Part shown: positions 21,947 to 32,851 of the stretch, in pieces
Layout of the letters: the number at the start of each line of letters is the position of its first letter
How positions within the stretch are numbered: the stretch's first letter is position 1
Assembly (NCBI GenBank): GCA_946800325.1
Contig: OX326957.1
Span: 52,633,798-52,697,797, forward strand
Length of the DNA stretch: 64,000 bases
Reading direction: 5' to 3'
DNA from: Luzula sylvatica
Taxonomy: Eukaryota; Streptophyta; Magnoliopsida; Poales; Juncaceae
Notes under the pieces: model-generated
What the model was told of the DNA's origin: nothing
Seen by the model: only the letters and a program-made list of their open reading frames with translations
Databases searched by the model: none
Program-made: the position numbers and the translations under genes

Positions 21947-22329
21947 ATGTCGGAAAAACAAAAGAAGATAGTGCCGGTGAAGCAAAGCGACATGAAAAGG
22001 ACACGTAGAGATAGACGTGAAATGGAGGATATTATATTTAAATTATTCGAAAGACAACCTAATTGGGTCCTTAAACAACTCGTTCAAGAGACCGATCAAC
22101 CCGAGGTACACGCACATTCATCTACTTGTACTATATATATATATATATATATATAATGGTATAATAATATTAATTATATGTTTTTTTTACGGTGCAACAA
22201 TTCTTGAAGGAGATATTGAATGAGCTGTGCGTGTACAATAAGAGAGGTCCGCACCAAGGGACCCACGAGCTCAAACCCGAATATAAAAAGGCTGCGAACG
22301 AGGACGAGGACAAGGACAATGCTTCTTAA
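21947..22329 (+). pseudogene. TFIIF beta subunit (RAP30) C-terminal fragment, two exons
   Basis: Exon 1 (21947-22105, 53 codons) and exon 2 (22198-22329, 43 codons plus TAA) join in phase to give about 96 residues. The sequence (KRTRRDRREMEDIIFKLFERQ, then FLKEILNELCVYNKRG and HELKPEYKK) matches the DNA-binding winged-helix C-terminus of the general transcription factor IIF small subunit; the full protein is about 260 residues, so the N-terminal dimerisation part is absent. The donor is good (GAG/GTACAC). The acceptor is not: the bases before exon 2 are GTGCAA rather than an AG. The ATG follows an A-rich stretch and may be fortuitous. A hAT-like element is inserted at the stop codon. It is probably a pseudogene fragment, unless the chromovirus separates it from upstream exons outside this window. 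Confidence 0.75.
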
Positions 22330-22997
22330 AACCATAGTTCGCAGGATCGCCGACTCAGGCACGGAGTCGCCCGACTTGAGTCGGAGTCGGCGGTGGCCGA
22401 TTCGATTCCGGGCCGATTCCGCCATTTTTTCACCGCTCCGCCATTTTTTCCATCTGGCGAGCTTTGAAGAGACGGGAAAATGATAGTTGAAGAATGGGAA
22501 CTCTTCATTAGAGCAAAGAGAAGGGAGGTCGTCAATGACGAGCAAGATACAGAGGAGGAGTAGAAGAAGAGGAGCGGAGAAGAGAGCAGGAAAATGATGG
22601 AGGAGAGAGATAGAAGAGAGAGGAAGTGAGAAAAGGAGGTCTCGTGGGAGACAACCCACGTGAGATCAGTCCATTTTCATATATGTCCTTATAACTTTAT
22701 TAATTCAAATATCATGACTAAACAAATTTAAACTAAGTGTAGGTTGTAGCAAACGTCAATATTTCAAATAATTTAAGTATTGTCAGACTAAATTATGTAT
22801 TTAGATGTGTTAGATGACTATTAAAATTTATTAATAAATTGATTGTAAAATATAAATTATATTACATTAAACTCCAATATCATTCAATATTTAAATAAAT
22901 AAAATAAAATAAATCATTAATTTTTATTCAAATTTTTAAATCAATGTAATCGTTAATAAAATATTATTATCTATATTAAAATATACCATATTGATTT

Positions 22998-23130
22998 AAA
23001 TAGCGGCGCAATTGCGTCATCATAGCGCAAATCACAATAAATATTTCTAAAACGTAATAACACAACCTACTAAATAACGTCGCAATATCACGCAATATTG
23101 GTGATCATATGTAAATTACAGTTTAAACGA
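22998..23130 (+). repeat. Decayed relative of the 39137-39331 MITE, nested
   Basis: GCGGCGCAATTGCGTCATCATAGCGCAAAT and the following 100 bases align closely with 39153-39290. The inverted termini are missing, with the right side lost into the (AT)n tract. Confidence 0.65.
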
Positions 23131-23133
<3 letters not shown>

Positions 23134-23210
<77 letters not shown>

Positions 23211-23236
23211 GTGTGTGTGTGTGTGTGTGTGTGTGT
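23134..23236. repeat. (AT)n/(GT)n compound microsatellite
   Basis: About 75 bases of AT dinucleotides followed by about 26 bases of GT. Other long AT tracts lie at 22132-22155, 27948-27988 and 28360-28417. They are length-variable sites, and the base count from assembly may be unreliable. Confidence 0.9.
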
Positions 23237-23513
23237 ATTGGGGGAATACAGATTAATATAGGCTGAAAGAAATTTAAAGAAGTGTAAAACTTATTTAAAT
23301 TATTAATATAAAATTGGATGGAGGATATTAAGCCTTCTCCAATAAATTTTCAAATTTAAAATTTTTTTAATTAATAAGACAACATTTTCACAAAATCCGA
23401 CTCTCCGATCCGACTCGGCCGATTCCGATCCGACTCACCCGACTATTACTCTTCGGCCATCGGCCGACTCCGACTCCGACTCCGACTCCGACTCTAAGAA
23501 CTATGCTTAAAAC

Positions 23514-23884
23514 GAAAAATACGTTTTGTGTTTTTGATTTGTATTAAGAAAATTGAATATGTGAATCTCTAATATTATCGACTCGTGAGTGCAGCGCATC
23601 GTGCTAGATAAACAAAAACCTAACTCTAGTTTGGAATTGTATGGTTTTATTTAATGAGCAACTTGAATTTCTTTGAGGGGTCAATTCCATAGAAAAGTAA
23701 TAATGAATTACTTGTAAAGTTTAGTCTATTTGGGCGCGAGACTTTATTGTTCTGGTTCTTAATTCATTATTGTTTTCACTTTCTTTTTTTTCCTTATTTT
23801 TTTCTACTGTTTCTACCATCTTGGAGTTGCAAAATGAAAATTATGATAGCAGTATAGATTCCTTGGAAATACATGAAAATATAG
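23514..23884. other. Intergenic, no gene recognised
   Basis: AT-rich stretch between the hAT-like element and the minus-strand LINE. It may be the former 3' flank of the TFIIF-beta fragment. No features seen. Confidence 0.5.
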
Positions 23885-24240
23885 TGCAATGATTATTTTT
23901 TTTTGAGTAAAATAGAGTAGGTTCTTATGTCCTACTTCTATTATTTGATTAATTACCAAAATAGTTTTTACAAAAAAATTTAAGCAAGTTTTATGAAGGT
24001 ATTTGTCCTACACTAGCTAAAAATCGCTACATCCTAAATACCTTCCTACTAAACTTGCTTATCCCTTCCTTAACCAAAAAAGTCATAGTTTAAAAATCTA
24101 GACTTTGTTTCCAAGATAGCAATTCCTTCTTTATAATAGACCTGGGAATTGAAATCCTATAAGGACAAAAACCAGAAACCAAAATCCTGTAAAACTTTTA
24201 ACCGCCTAAGCTCCTCTTCTATGATCTTCTTCAAACTTTA

Positions 24241-24566
24241 CCCCATTACCAACAAAACCCTCTTCATCAGAGATCCAGAAAGGTTCAATTGAACGAAGAT
24301 TAACTCCAATTTCCACCGATCACACCAAAACTTGAAAGAAAAAGGAAAACTTCTTCGCCATGAGTATGGATTGAGCAGCGATTAACTCCAATCTCTCTTA
24401 AATCCCCATTACCAACAAAATCCTCTTCATCAGAGATTCAGAAAGGTTCGATTGAGCGACGATTAACTCCAATTTCCACCGATCACACCAAAACTTGAGA
24501 GAAAGAGGAAAACTTCTTCGCCATGAGTATGGATTGAGCAGCGATTAACTCCAATCTCTCTGAAAT
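24241..24566 (-). repeat. 163-bp tandem duplication in the LINE 3' part
   Basis: Two copies at 24241-24403 and 24404-24566, over 90% identical, sharing the phrase CTTCTTCGCCATGAGTATGG. They lie in the region that replaced ORF2. Confidence 0.8.
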
Positions 24567-24596
24567 TTAATCACTACTGGTATGTCTTCCTCTTTA

Positions 24597-24902
24597 TTAC
24601 ACAAATTCCCTTAAATTCTCACAAATTTGGAGAAAGGTTGAATCTTCCACTTGGATTTGTTCTTCTTCTTCGATTTGTACTTGATTTATCGTTTGCTGAT
24701 CTTGGATAGGCTGAAACCACCATAGTCTTCTATCTTCTGATTGTATTGAATTTCCTCGAATATGTACCTCTTCTTCAATTTCTGCATTTAAATAGGAATA
24801 ATCAGTAGATAATAATTCATTTGATAGTAAATCGTTTGGTAAATTAACAATTGAATTATTGCTGTAATCATTATCTGGTACCCAATTTTGAATATCTGAC
24901 AA
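24597..24902 (-). other. Unidentified open frame in the LINE body
   Basis: 101 codons, acidic and Asn/Gln-rich, between the ORF1 end and the 3' region of the ORF1-only LINE. It does not resemble the ORF2 of the other LINE. It could be residual sequence or chance; no function is proposed. Confidence 0.25.
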
Positions 24903-25024
24903 AATTAATTCTTCATAATTGTTTGATTGATTAAGTTTATATTCATAAATTATACTATAAGTTTTTTATATAACATTATTATTATTATAATCCTCACTAT
25001 AACTTTATATTATATAATTTACCT

Positions 25025-26939
25025 AGATGCCATTGACATCTAACATACTATTAATTTTTTCATATAAATTAGGGTTTATCTCAATTCCAGTAGAAGACAA
25101 TATTTCCATAATATCTTCTGAATTTGTTAATTTAGTTTTTCCTTCCAAATTTATTTCTTTAATATTTATGTTATTATTTTTCTTTGATTTTTGCCTCTTG
25201 TTTCTCTCTTTTTGAATTTTCTTATATTTAACTAATTGGGCTTTTTGAATTGGAGATGTGTAATGTCCTGCTTATTCAATAATCTTGTGCTTCTTCTTTG
25301 TTCATCTATTTTCATATTTTTAACAATTTCTTTGCCTTTTTTTTCAATTTTTTCTATTTCAGATTTTAAAATATTTTCATTTAAAATAGATTTAAATTTA
25401 TCTCCTGATTTTTGTTTCATAAAATAATCATTAATCTTTGTTTGTTTAAATTTGTTCTTTTCAGAAGAGGACACTGATTTGGGAGAAGATATTAAAGTGT
25501 TATTTTGAAGATTCATATCTTGAGAGATTGAGGTATTAATATTATCCTTTAAATTTATTAAATCATTTCCATTATATATATTTAAATCATCTATGTTTTC
25601 ATTGAAATCAATAGGTTCCTGTAAATTTATCTTATCAAATTCATTATAAAATTTTAACTTATCTGTTTTTTCATTTAGGTTAAAATTTTCTAAAGTGCCC
25701 CGTCTAGAAAGAAAATCATCCGAGTCCGAAGAATTTTTTAACTAAATTTCAGGTATGTTAATTTTATTAGACTTTTTTAAGTTGTCATTAAATTTAGAAA
25801 TTATTTTCATTCCTTTTTCAGTGATTTGAATTTTTAATGTTGAATTTGTCTTATCTGATGAATTTTTTAATATTTTCATTCCACTTAATTTTGTTAATTC
25901 CATAAAAATCTCTTTATAGATTGGTATTTTAATAATTTTCTTAAATTTAGCTGCCTCAATGAGAAATATATCATTATTATTTTTTATTTTAGAAATTAGT
26001 ATTTTTTCTGAAATTTTTTTATTTGAATCATGTTGTATGTTTGGTAAAATTATATCATTTTGTACTTTCTTTTTAACCCTCCACACTTGCAGGACCATTT
26101 TCTTTTTCTGCCAGATTTGAATTGGTTTCTTTTTTTGAAAATTAGTATTTTTGTGATTTTTATCTATATCTTTAAAATTACTAATATTTCCAACTTGAAT
26201 TTCACTTTTATTAATATTAATGAGATTTTCTTGAGATACATTATGTGAAGAACAAGCAATATCCTTAATTTCTATAACTATAACTTTATAAACTTTCTCT
26301 CCATCAATTATCTTAATTGAATCTGGTATTATAGATTTAGGGATACTATTAATAGAAAGATAAATCTCATTAATTGTGTCATTTGGAGAGTATGACCCTA
26401 CATATATTAAGTAACCAAATGATTTAATTAGTTTAGCAAGATCAAAAGGGTTACAATATTTTAATGGCAAATTTTTCAATAAAATTGATTTTGTTAAAAA
26501 ATTATTATTTTCTGCATGATTAAAAGTGTTTGACATAAATACTGTAATTTCCTTTTCATTTATCAAATGTTCTCTGAAATCCTTACTTTTTGATACTGAA
26601 ATATTCTTAATTATTTTATTTGCATTTTCAGGAATTGGTGTATACTTCTTCATATGATCTAGGTTATTTGACTGATTTACTCTATTAAAAACAGGTTTGT
26701 CATTATTATTAATCCTAGAAATATTAGTATAACAATTTTTCCTAATATGCCCCAATTTAAAGCATCTTAGACACCTAATAGGCTCTCTACATTCATATCT
26801 ATAATGATTTGGTGATAGGCATCTAAAGCATTTCTGATTTTGATTAAATTGATTATTGGGAATATTTCTAGATTTTTTTGATTCAATTGTCCATGGTTTT
26901 TCTAAGTTATTTTGTAGAGCTTGTTTATAAGAATTCATT
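25025..26939 (-). pseudogene. LINE ORF1, zinc-knuckle protein, slightly broken
   Basis: Starts at the ATG at 26939 (MNSYKQALQNN), aligned with the start of the ORF1 at 1610. Two CCHC knuckles (CFRCLSPNHYRYEC and CLRCFKLGHIRKNC) lie at about residues 38-71, and a conserved LKNLPLKYCNPFDLAKLIKSFG segment follows. An in-frame TAG interrupts at 25742-25744, after which the same frame stays open to 25232. A frameshift near 25234 then restores similarity to the other ORF1 C-terminus (KEINLEGK, NSEDIMEIL) to a stop near 25025. Only two lesions in about 1.9 kb suggest moderate age. It is an RNA-binding protein of the LINE particle when intact. Confidence 0.82.
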
Positions 26940-27388
26940 ATTAAAAAGAGATAGAAAAACTTAGCAGGAAATGGAGCTTGAAGAACACTGGAGAGGAAGA
27001 GCACTGTAGCACTGGAGAGGATGAACACTGGAGAGGATTGGCACTGGAGAGGATGGCCCCTGAGGAAGTGTCTCTACCAACAATTCCTGTCACTCTCAAA
27101 CGACTTCAAGGAAGATGAGGTCTTGGTATTATTATGGGCGAGAGCAATGGAGTTGTAATGGTGGTTTTGTTTGTTCAAGATCCCTCCATCTTTTGTTTTG
27201 GTAAAGATTTGTATAATTTGGACTAAACCAAAGACTCTCACTCTACTTTAACTCTTCTACTGTTACTCTCTTTGTTGATTGAACCGCCTGAGAAGGTGTA
27301 ATTCACTCTCTAAGTTGTTTTAGTTCACTTCTTGATCATTTCTTGAATCGCCTTAATTCACTTCTTGATCACTTCTTGCAATGATTAT

Positions 27389-27945
27389 ATCAATAAGAAA
27401 ATTAAGTTCCAAAAGAAACATTTGAGTGAACTCTTGCAATTCAGATATATTTTTCTTATCAAAATTGCTTAGTAAAACGTATTCGAAAGATCACTCTCTG
27501 AGTTATTCACATATCTTCCTGTTTTGCTCGAAATAAATATATGATATATCTCGTGTATATTAGTTGGATTGATTTCCTCAAATAAATATATGATATATCT
27601 CGTGTATATTAGTTGGTTTGATTTCCTCCAACATTTTATGCGCAAATGTTTGCAACAATTGTAAATGAAGCATAAACTCGTTACTACTTGAATATTTGCA
27701 AGTTTGAGCACATACCACCTTTCGGTAAATGAAAATGACATGACCAAAATAACCTCATCAGTTTTCTTTCATTGCTATTTTATTTCCATCGTCACAACAA
27801 ACTCGTTGATACGACCAAAACGTTAAAAGTTATAAATAAAAAATAAACAAAGTCTTCGGCGTAGTGTTTTTTTTTTTTTTTTTTTGGGTTACAAGCCCGT
27901 AGGCACTCGGCGTAATGTTAAATTGGGCTAGAAATTAGCCCAAAA

Positions 27946-27989
<44 letters not shown>

Positions 27990-28353
27990 ACCCACGTGTC
28001 ACTTAAAGAAGCACCAAATGATTGGGGTTTAGGAAAACAATCTATATGAAAATTATGAAATTTAAATAAGATTATCTTTCATTGCTATTGCATTCTTCTT
28101 CTTTTTTCCTTATTTCTTTCTTTTCTAAATTATGATATTTAAATAGATTTTCTTGAGAAAATATGAAAATTAGTACATGATTGTATTGAAGAATAATTGA
28201 ATATGCCAATTGATAATCCACTGATTGAAATTTATTTAGAAGATTCAACTAATCAATATGTCTCCACTCTCCTGAAACGTGGTCAGAGTCATATATATAA
28301 GTTATAAAATACATACTGTGAATTAATACTGTGAATTTCCCCAAATGTACTCT

Positions 28354-28418
<65 letters not shown>

Positions 28419-28749
28419 ACGAATTATCATTATTATTATGTTTTTATTGTATTTGTCACGATGAACTAAACCTCTTAACAGTCAACTCATTCATTAGCTA
28501 AAACTTGACAAAATAATGTGACCATTTGCATTAGTCCTAAGAAACTATCTTATTTGGCAAAACATCAAAATGCCTTTCGGCCATACTGTGATGTTAATTG
28601 GGCCTAGACAGTGCACATAAGCCTACCCAAATTGATGATTTCCAAAGAAGCTCCATTAGATTGGGGCATATCGAGTTTATTAGGGGTAATTTCATGCTAA
28701 AACCTTTTTATAAGGATATTTTAGATATTTAATTCTCTTACTTTATTGT
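27389..28749. other. Intergenic with small repeats
   Basis: No gene found. A 49-bp unit is tandemly duplicated at 27531-27579 and 27580-27628. An 18-T run at about 27869 is flanked on both sides by the phrase CGGCGTA(G/A)TG, and (AT)n tracts are at 27948-27988 and 28360-28417. Confidence 0.6.
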
Positions 28750-29615
28750 TTTTTTTTCTTTCCTTTTCTTTTTGTTTTTGGGAATGAGGATAACCATAAT
28801 GGTATATACCCCTTACTTTCATTAAACAAAGAAAAATGGTTACAAATATAATTAGTACATTCTAGGACAGCACAATAGTTAAAACTAAAAGTATACTAGG
28901 TTGTTCTTGCTGCTGCCGGGGCTTGCTCTCTGGTGGCTTTTGTTTGTAGGGAGTTTGTTCACATAAGCGCTTCTTCGACCGCCTTATTTGCCACTACTAT
29001 CGGAGGAGACGTTGGGGCATTGAATATTCTTGCGTTTCTTTGCATCCATATCTTCCAATTAACAGCAGCCCATAGAGTTTTCCACGATCCTTTCACGTCT
29101 TTTCGTAGTTTATCTTTGTTGGTCATCCAAGTTTCCAAGATGGAAGCTTTTGGTTTCCATCTAATGGGGGATCGGGTCAGTCTTTCTACGATTCTCCATG
29201 TTACCGTACCGTAGGGACATTTTAGGAATAAGTGTTCGAATCGTCTCATTTTTTCTTTTACATAGAGGGCATAGCGTATTGTTTGGGTATCCTTTTCTTT
29301 GAAGTATTTTTGCGGTGTTTAGCCGATTGTGTATAGGTAGCGATAAAAAGAAATGGATTTTTGGTGGAACTCGTATTTTCCATAGGGACCCAGACCAGTG
29401 GCCTATCACACCCGGATTTGCCATGAATGAATAGGCCGATTTTGGATGTGATTTTTTTTTTTTTGGTTCCATTTCCATTCTATTTGATTCGTTTCTTCAT
29501 TACTCATTGTTGAGACGTTGTACAAGGGTAGCAATTTTATCAAGTCTTCTAGGAAGAAAGAGAGGGATTGATTCGGGATGTTTGTTAAATCGGCGTTTTG
29601 GTGTATCCCATATAC
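28750..29615 (-). mobile_element. 5'-truncated LINE tail (zf-RVT end of ORF2)
   Basis: A minus-strand LINE fragment of about 0.87 kb. Three overlapping frames (29615 to 28933) reconstruct only the far C-terminal part of ORF2: the zf-RVT segment (LWKIRVPPKIHFFLSLPIH, LCPLCKR), then, after a frameshift near 29250, FEHLFLKCPYGTVTW and the terminal NWKIWMQRNARIF. The 3' UTR runs to an A-rich tail near 28750-28775. The 5' break at about 29615 abuts a 16-T run. It belongs to a different LINE lineage from the other two. No clear target duplication was found. Confidence 0.8.
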
Positions 29616-29631
29616 TTTTTTTTTTTTTTTT

Positions 29632-30180
29632 AAATAAAATATCTTAATCATGACAATGTGATATTTAAAGATATTTCATGGGAAAGTACGAAAATTAATA
29701 CATGATTGTACTCGTACAAAATCAAACTTGAAATTTCATGATAAAACTTACAATTAATTTTTGATGGAAGTTAATTGACAGAACTTGCATTTCGGAGATT
29801 GACACTTATAATTTGCTGATAGTTTTAATAGTTTCTCGGATTTCAATTTCAACATTCAAGTTAAGAAAAATAAGATTGAAACAACTAGATCAACAAAGAT
29901 ATAAATTTTTTTAAGTAAATTCGACAAATCAACAATTTTGTATAAGATTGACGAGATCAACTGGGGAAGATCACCGAAGTTGCATAGTTTTTGACCTGTT
30001 CACTTGACTCAATTTTGATGAGAGTTTTACCCAATTGATTTGATTTGAATTCCTCCCAACATTTATGCCAAAATTATTCTAGCAATTGAAACTGGAGCAT
30101 AAAGTTATTAATTGTTATTACTTGAATATTTGAAAGGAGTGACGGATCTTAATACGGGCCAGGGCCAGAGCCGCCCGTCC
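29632..30180. other. Intergenic, no gene recognised
   Basis: AT-rich DNA between the LINE tail and the hAT-like MITE. No domain or element end seen. Confidence 0.5.
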
Positions 30181-30188
30181 GCAACCCC

Positions 30189-30833
30189 TAGGGGTGTAAA
30201 CGGTTCGGATCCGGTTCGGATAGTGGTCATACCAGATCCGGATCCGTATTTTTTTCGGATACGGATACGGATATTTCCGGATCCGGATACGGTTCGGATA
30301 TTAAACAGATACGGATTCGGTTCGGATATCTCGGATACGGATACGAATCTGGATATTATTCGGATAGTTCAAACGGATATTTTGTATGTAACATAACTAT
30401 CTATTTTACTAACGAATCTCAAACAATATCAAAATAATACTTAAATAATACATAAAAGGACATTATAAATTTACGAAACAAAATCAAGTATTTGTCAAAT
30501 ATTTTGGGATTTGGAAAAGCATACATGAAATATTTATTTTCTTTTAGAATGGACTTGGTTTATCAATTATAAGTCATGCAAACATAAACTTATATTGGGT
30601 CTATAAGACCATAGTTATTTAAAAACATAATAAATTTGTAAAAACGGATATCCGTTTTTATACTGTTATTCGGATCCGGATAATATCCGGATTCGGATCC
30701 GGATCCGATTCCAATTATCAAAACCGAATCCGGATCCGAAAAAACGGATCCGGATAATTTTATTCGGATCCGGATATTTAGGCGGATTCGGTTCGAGTCG
30801 GTTCGGACAATATCCGAACCGTTTACATCCCTA
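30189..30833. mobile_element. hAT-like MITE with CGGATCCGGATA subterminal arrays
   Basis: 645 bp. The ends read TAGGGGTGTAAACGG and CCGTTTACATCCCTA; the inverted repeats match at 21 of about 22 positions. The 8-bp TSD GCAACCCC is at 30181-30188 and 30834-30841. About 190 bp inside each end consists of CGGAT/ATCCG iterations in both orientations, the kind of subterminal array bound by hAT transposases. There is no transposase gene. Confidence 0.9.
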
Positions 30834-30841
30834 GCAACCCC

Positions 30842-32250
30842 TCTCCCCTCTCAAAATTTTCACCGAACAATATAAAATTTATTGTTTCACCCACCAATAA
30901 AGTATCTACTTTTAACCAAATCCCTTTCGATTATCCAATTTTGTCAATTATATTTTTTTATTTTGGACACAATTTGAATTAAATTTGAGGTAAAAACCAA
31001 CTAAAAAATTCATGTTATGTGTCAATACTCCATTAAAATATCTATTTTTAACCAAATTAACCTAAAATATTATTAATTAAATTGTTTTTATTTGGACACA
31101 GTTTGAATAAAATATGACTAAAACACCGGCAATAAAATTCATGTTATAAGCCACACCATTAAATTATTTATTTTGAACCAAATATACCTCAAATTTTATC
31201 AATTAGATTAATTTATTTTGGACAGAATTTGTATTAAAATTTATGCAAACAAATACTACACAATTCATGTTATATGTTCATATTATATTTAGCCAATTTG
31301 GTCCCAATGTTTTTGTCAATTAAATTGCAAAACAAAAATGTACACGAGTTTGAGAAAAACAATGCATGTCGAAATCGATTTGTGCAAGGTTTTTTTTAAA
31401 ATGTTAATGAATTAAAAAAATAACAAATAAAAGATAGCAGCATAACATATTCGTACCAGCTATGTTGTCATTAATTTATTGTTTGTATTGCATCTTGAAT
31501 AAATTTTCATTATTTTATACAAATTGTATTATAATTATTTTTAAAACTAATAGTCTATTGACCATCATTTCTTAAATCCAACACTAATTGAGAATTTGTG
31601 ACGTACGTCAAATTCCACTAATGACCAAACAAACGGAAACAACATGAACATGTCAAATTATCCATTTTAACCCTCACAAAAACCTGACCTTTTATATTCA
31701 GAAAAACTATTTATTATAATATGTGATTTTAGTCCAGAGGAAAATTATGAATCATAAATGCTCGGAACAATTGAAAATGAAACATAAATTTATTACTAAA
31801 ATATTTAAAAATTCGAGCACGTTTCAATTTTCTATGAAGGAAATGACTATGAGACTAGAATATATATGATCGGTTATAATTACTATCATGTTTCTTTTGT
31901 CACGACAAACTTAATCTTTAATCATGAACTTTTTCATTAGTTAAAAAATGATGAATACAATGTGATGATTGTCACGAGAAACAACTTTTTTTTTGATAAA
32001 ATACCAAAATAACTACTTAACTCCATATAAAGAGTTTGCGCCATAATGTGTGTTTATTGGACTTGCACATAAGAATATCCAAATTGATGATTTAAGCCGA
32101 AACGAAATACTCGTTAGTTATTATGTAAATAATAAATAGGAATCTTTGTTTTAAAAAAAACTCCTAACTTTCTGAGTATTTATAAACAAAACTCTTGAAT
32201 TTTCAAATTTCTTATTTCAGCCTATCTGACACACAATCAATTTATTTTTC
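30842..32250. other. Intergenic, AT-rich, no gene recognised
   Basis: Only short frames. A phrase of the type TTATTTTGGACA(C/G)AATTTG(A/T)ATTAAA recurs about three times between 30960 and 31230, a decayed tandem repeat of roughly 125 bp. No element borders found. Confidence 0.5.
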
Positions 32251-32835
32251 GGGGGATTTATATATATTTACCCTTTTCCAAATTTAAAATTGTAATATTG
32301 TATTTATTCAAAAATTAAAAACAATCCAATTTATGCGTTAAACTTAACGGTCAATATTCGAAATTATTATTTTACCCTTCTAAATAAAATCCAAAATTAC
32401 ATATTTATTCTTTTAAAAATAAGTATCATATTTACCCTCTCAATAATAAGAATTACATACTACCCTTCCGAAACAAATGAAATTTAAAACATACAAAAAC
32501 AAGCTAGAACAATTTATATAAACATTTATTAAGGATTTCATTTTTCGTTTCTCCAAATATGGGATGTGTTATTTTTATTATTGAGAGAGTAAATATTATA
32601 TTTTAATTTTTAAAAAGGTAAATATGATCTTTTGGATTTTTAGAAAACTAAATATGCAAAAGGTAAAATAATAATTTTAAATGTTGACCGTCAAATTCAA
32701 CGATGTAATTGATGATTTTTTATTTCTTTATAAATATGGCATATACATTTATGAAAATGTAAGTATGATATCTTAATTTAAAAAAAGATAAATATATAAA
32801 TTTAAATCAAATATAAATACATATGTAAATCCTCC
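32251..32835. mobile_element. Fold-back element / long-TIR MITE
   Basis: Two arms of about 200-270 bp are inverted copies: the left begins GGGGGATTTATATATATTTA, and the right ends ...ATATGTAAATCCTCC. Well-matched inner blocks include GGTCAA(T/C)ATT...AAATTATTATTTTACC and ATATTTAC(C/T)CTCTCAATAATAA. The centre is near 32450-32570. No coding capacity. I could not fix a target duplication, so the superfamily is open. Confidence 0.6.
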
Positions 32836-32851
32836 TTAAATAAATATGTAA

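Larger units (their letters stand above)
22333..23505. mobile_element. hAT-like non-autonomous element with 8-bp TSD
   Basis: The ends are CATAGTTC and GAACTATG, an 8-bp perfect terminal inverted repeat, flanked by CTTAAAAC at 22325-22332 and 23506-23513. The subterminal regions are built of GAGTCGG on the left and CCGACT repeats on the right (about 23465-23494), typical of hAT subterminal binding arrays. The 1,173-bp interior encodes no transposase. It holds a decayed copy of the GCGCAAT MITE (about 22998-23130) and long (AT)n and (GT)n microsatellites. The 161-residue minus-strand frame at the left end is a by-product of the repeats. Confidence 0.85.
23897..27376 (-). mobile_element. ORF1-only LINE (ORF2 lost), minus strand
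   Basis: A 3.48-kb LINE flanked by the 12-bp TSD TGCAATGATTAT at 23885-23896 and 27377-27388. The 3' end (poly(T) on the plus strand from 23897) carries the same terminal stem-loop as the LINE at 1296-7589. The 5' leader, ORF1 and 3' end are present, but the roughly 3.6 kb of ORF2 expected between about 25020 and 24600 is absent. A 163-bp segment is tandemly duplicated at 24241-24566. ORF1 has one internal TAG and one frameshift. Because target duplications flank the shortened element, it may have inserted in this form, using ORF2 protein from another LINE. Confidence 0.85.

Noticed and set aside
22174..22659. 161-codon minus-strand frame
   Set aside because: Overlaps TFIIF-beta exon 2 in antisense and the GAGTCGG array of the hAT-like element. 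The Leu/Ser-rich composition comes from CT-rich repeats.
27840..27910. Possible SINE or small insertion with an 18-T tract flanked by CGGCGTA(G/A)TG
   Set aside because: The duplicated phrase is short, and no RNA polymerase III A/B boxes were recognised.
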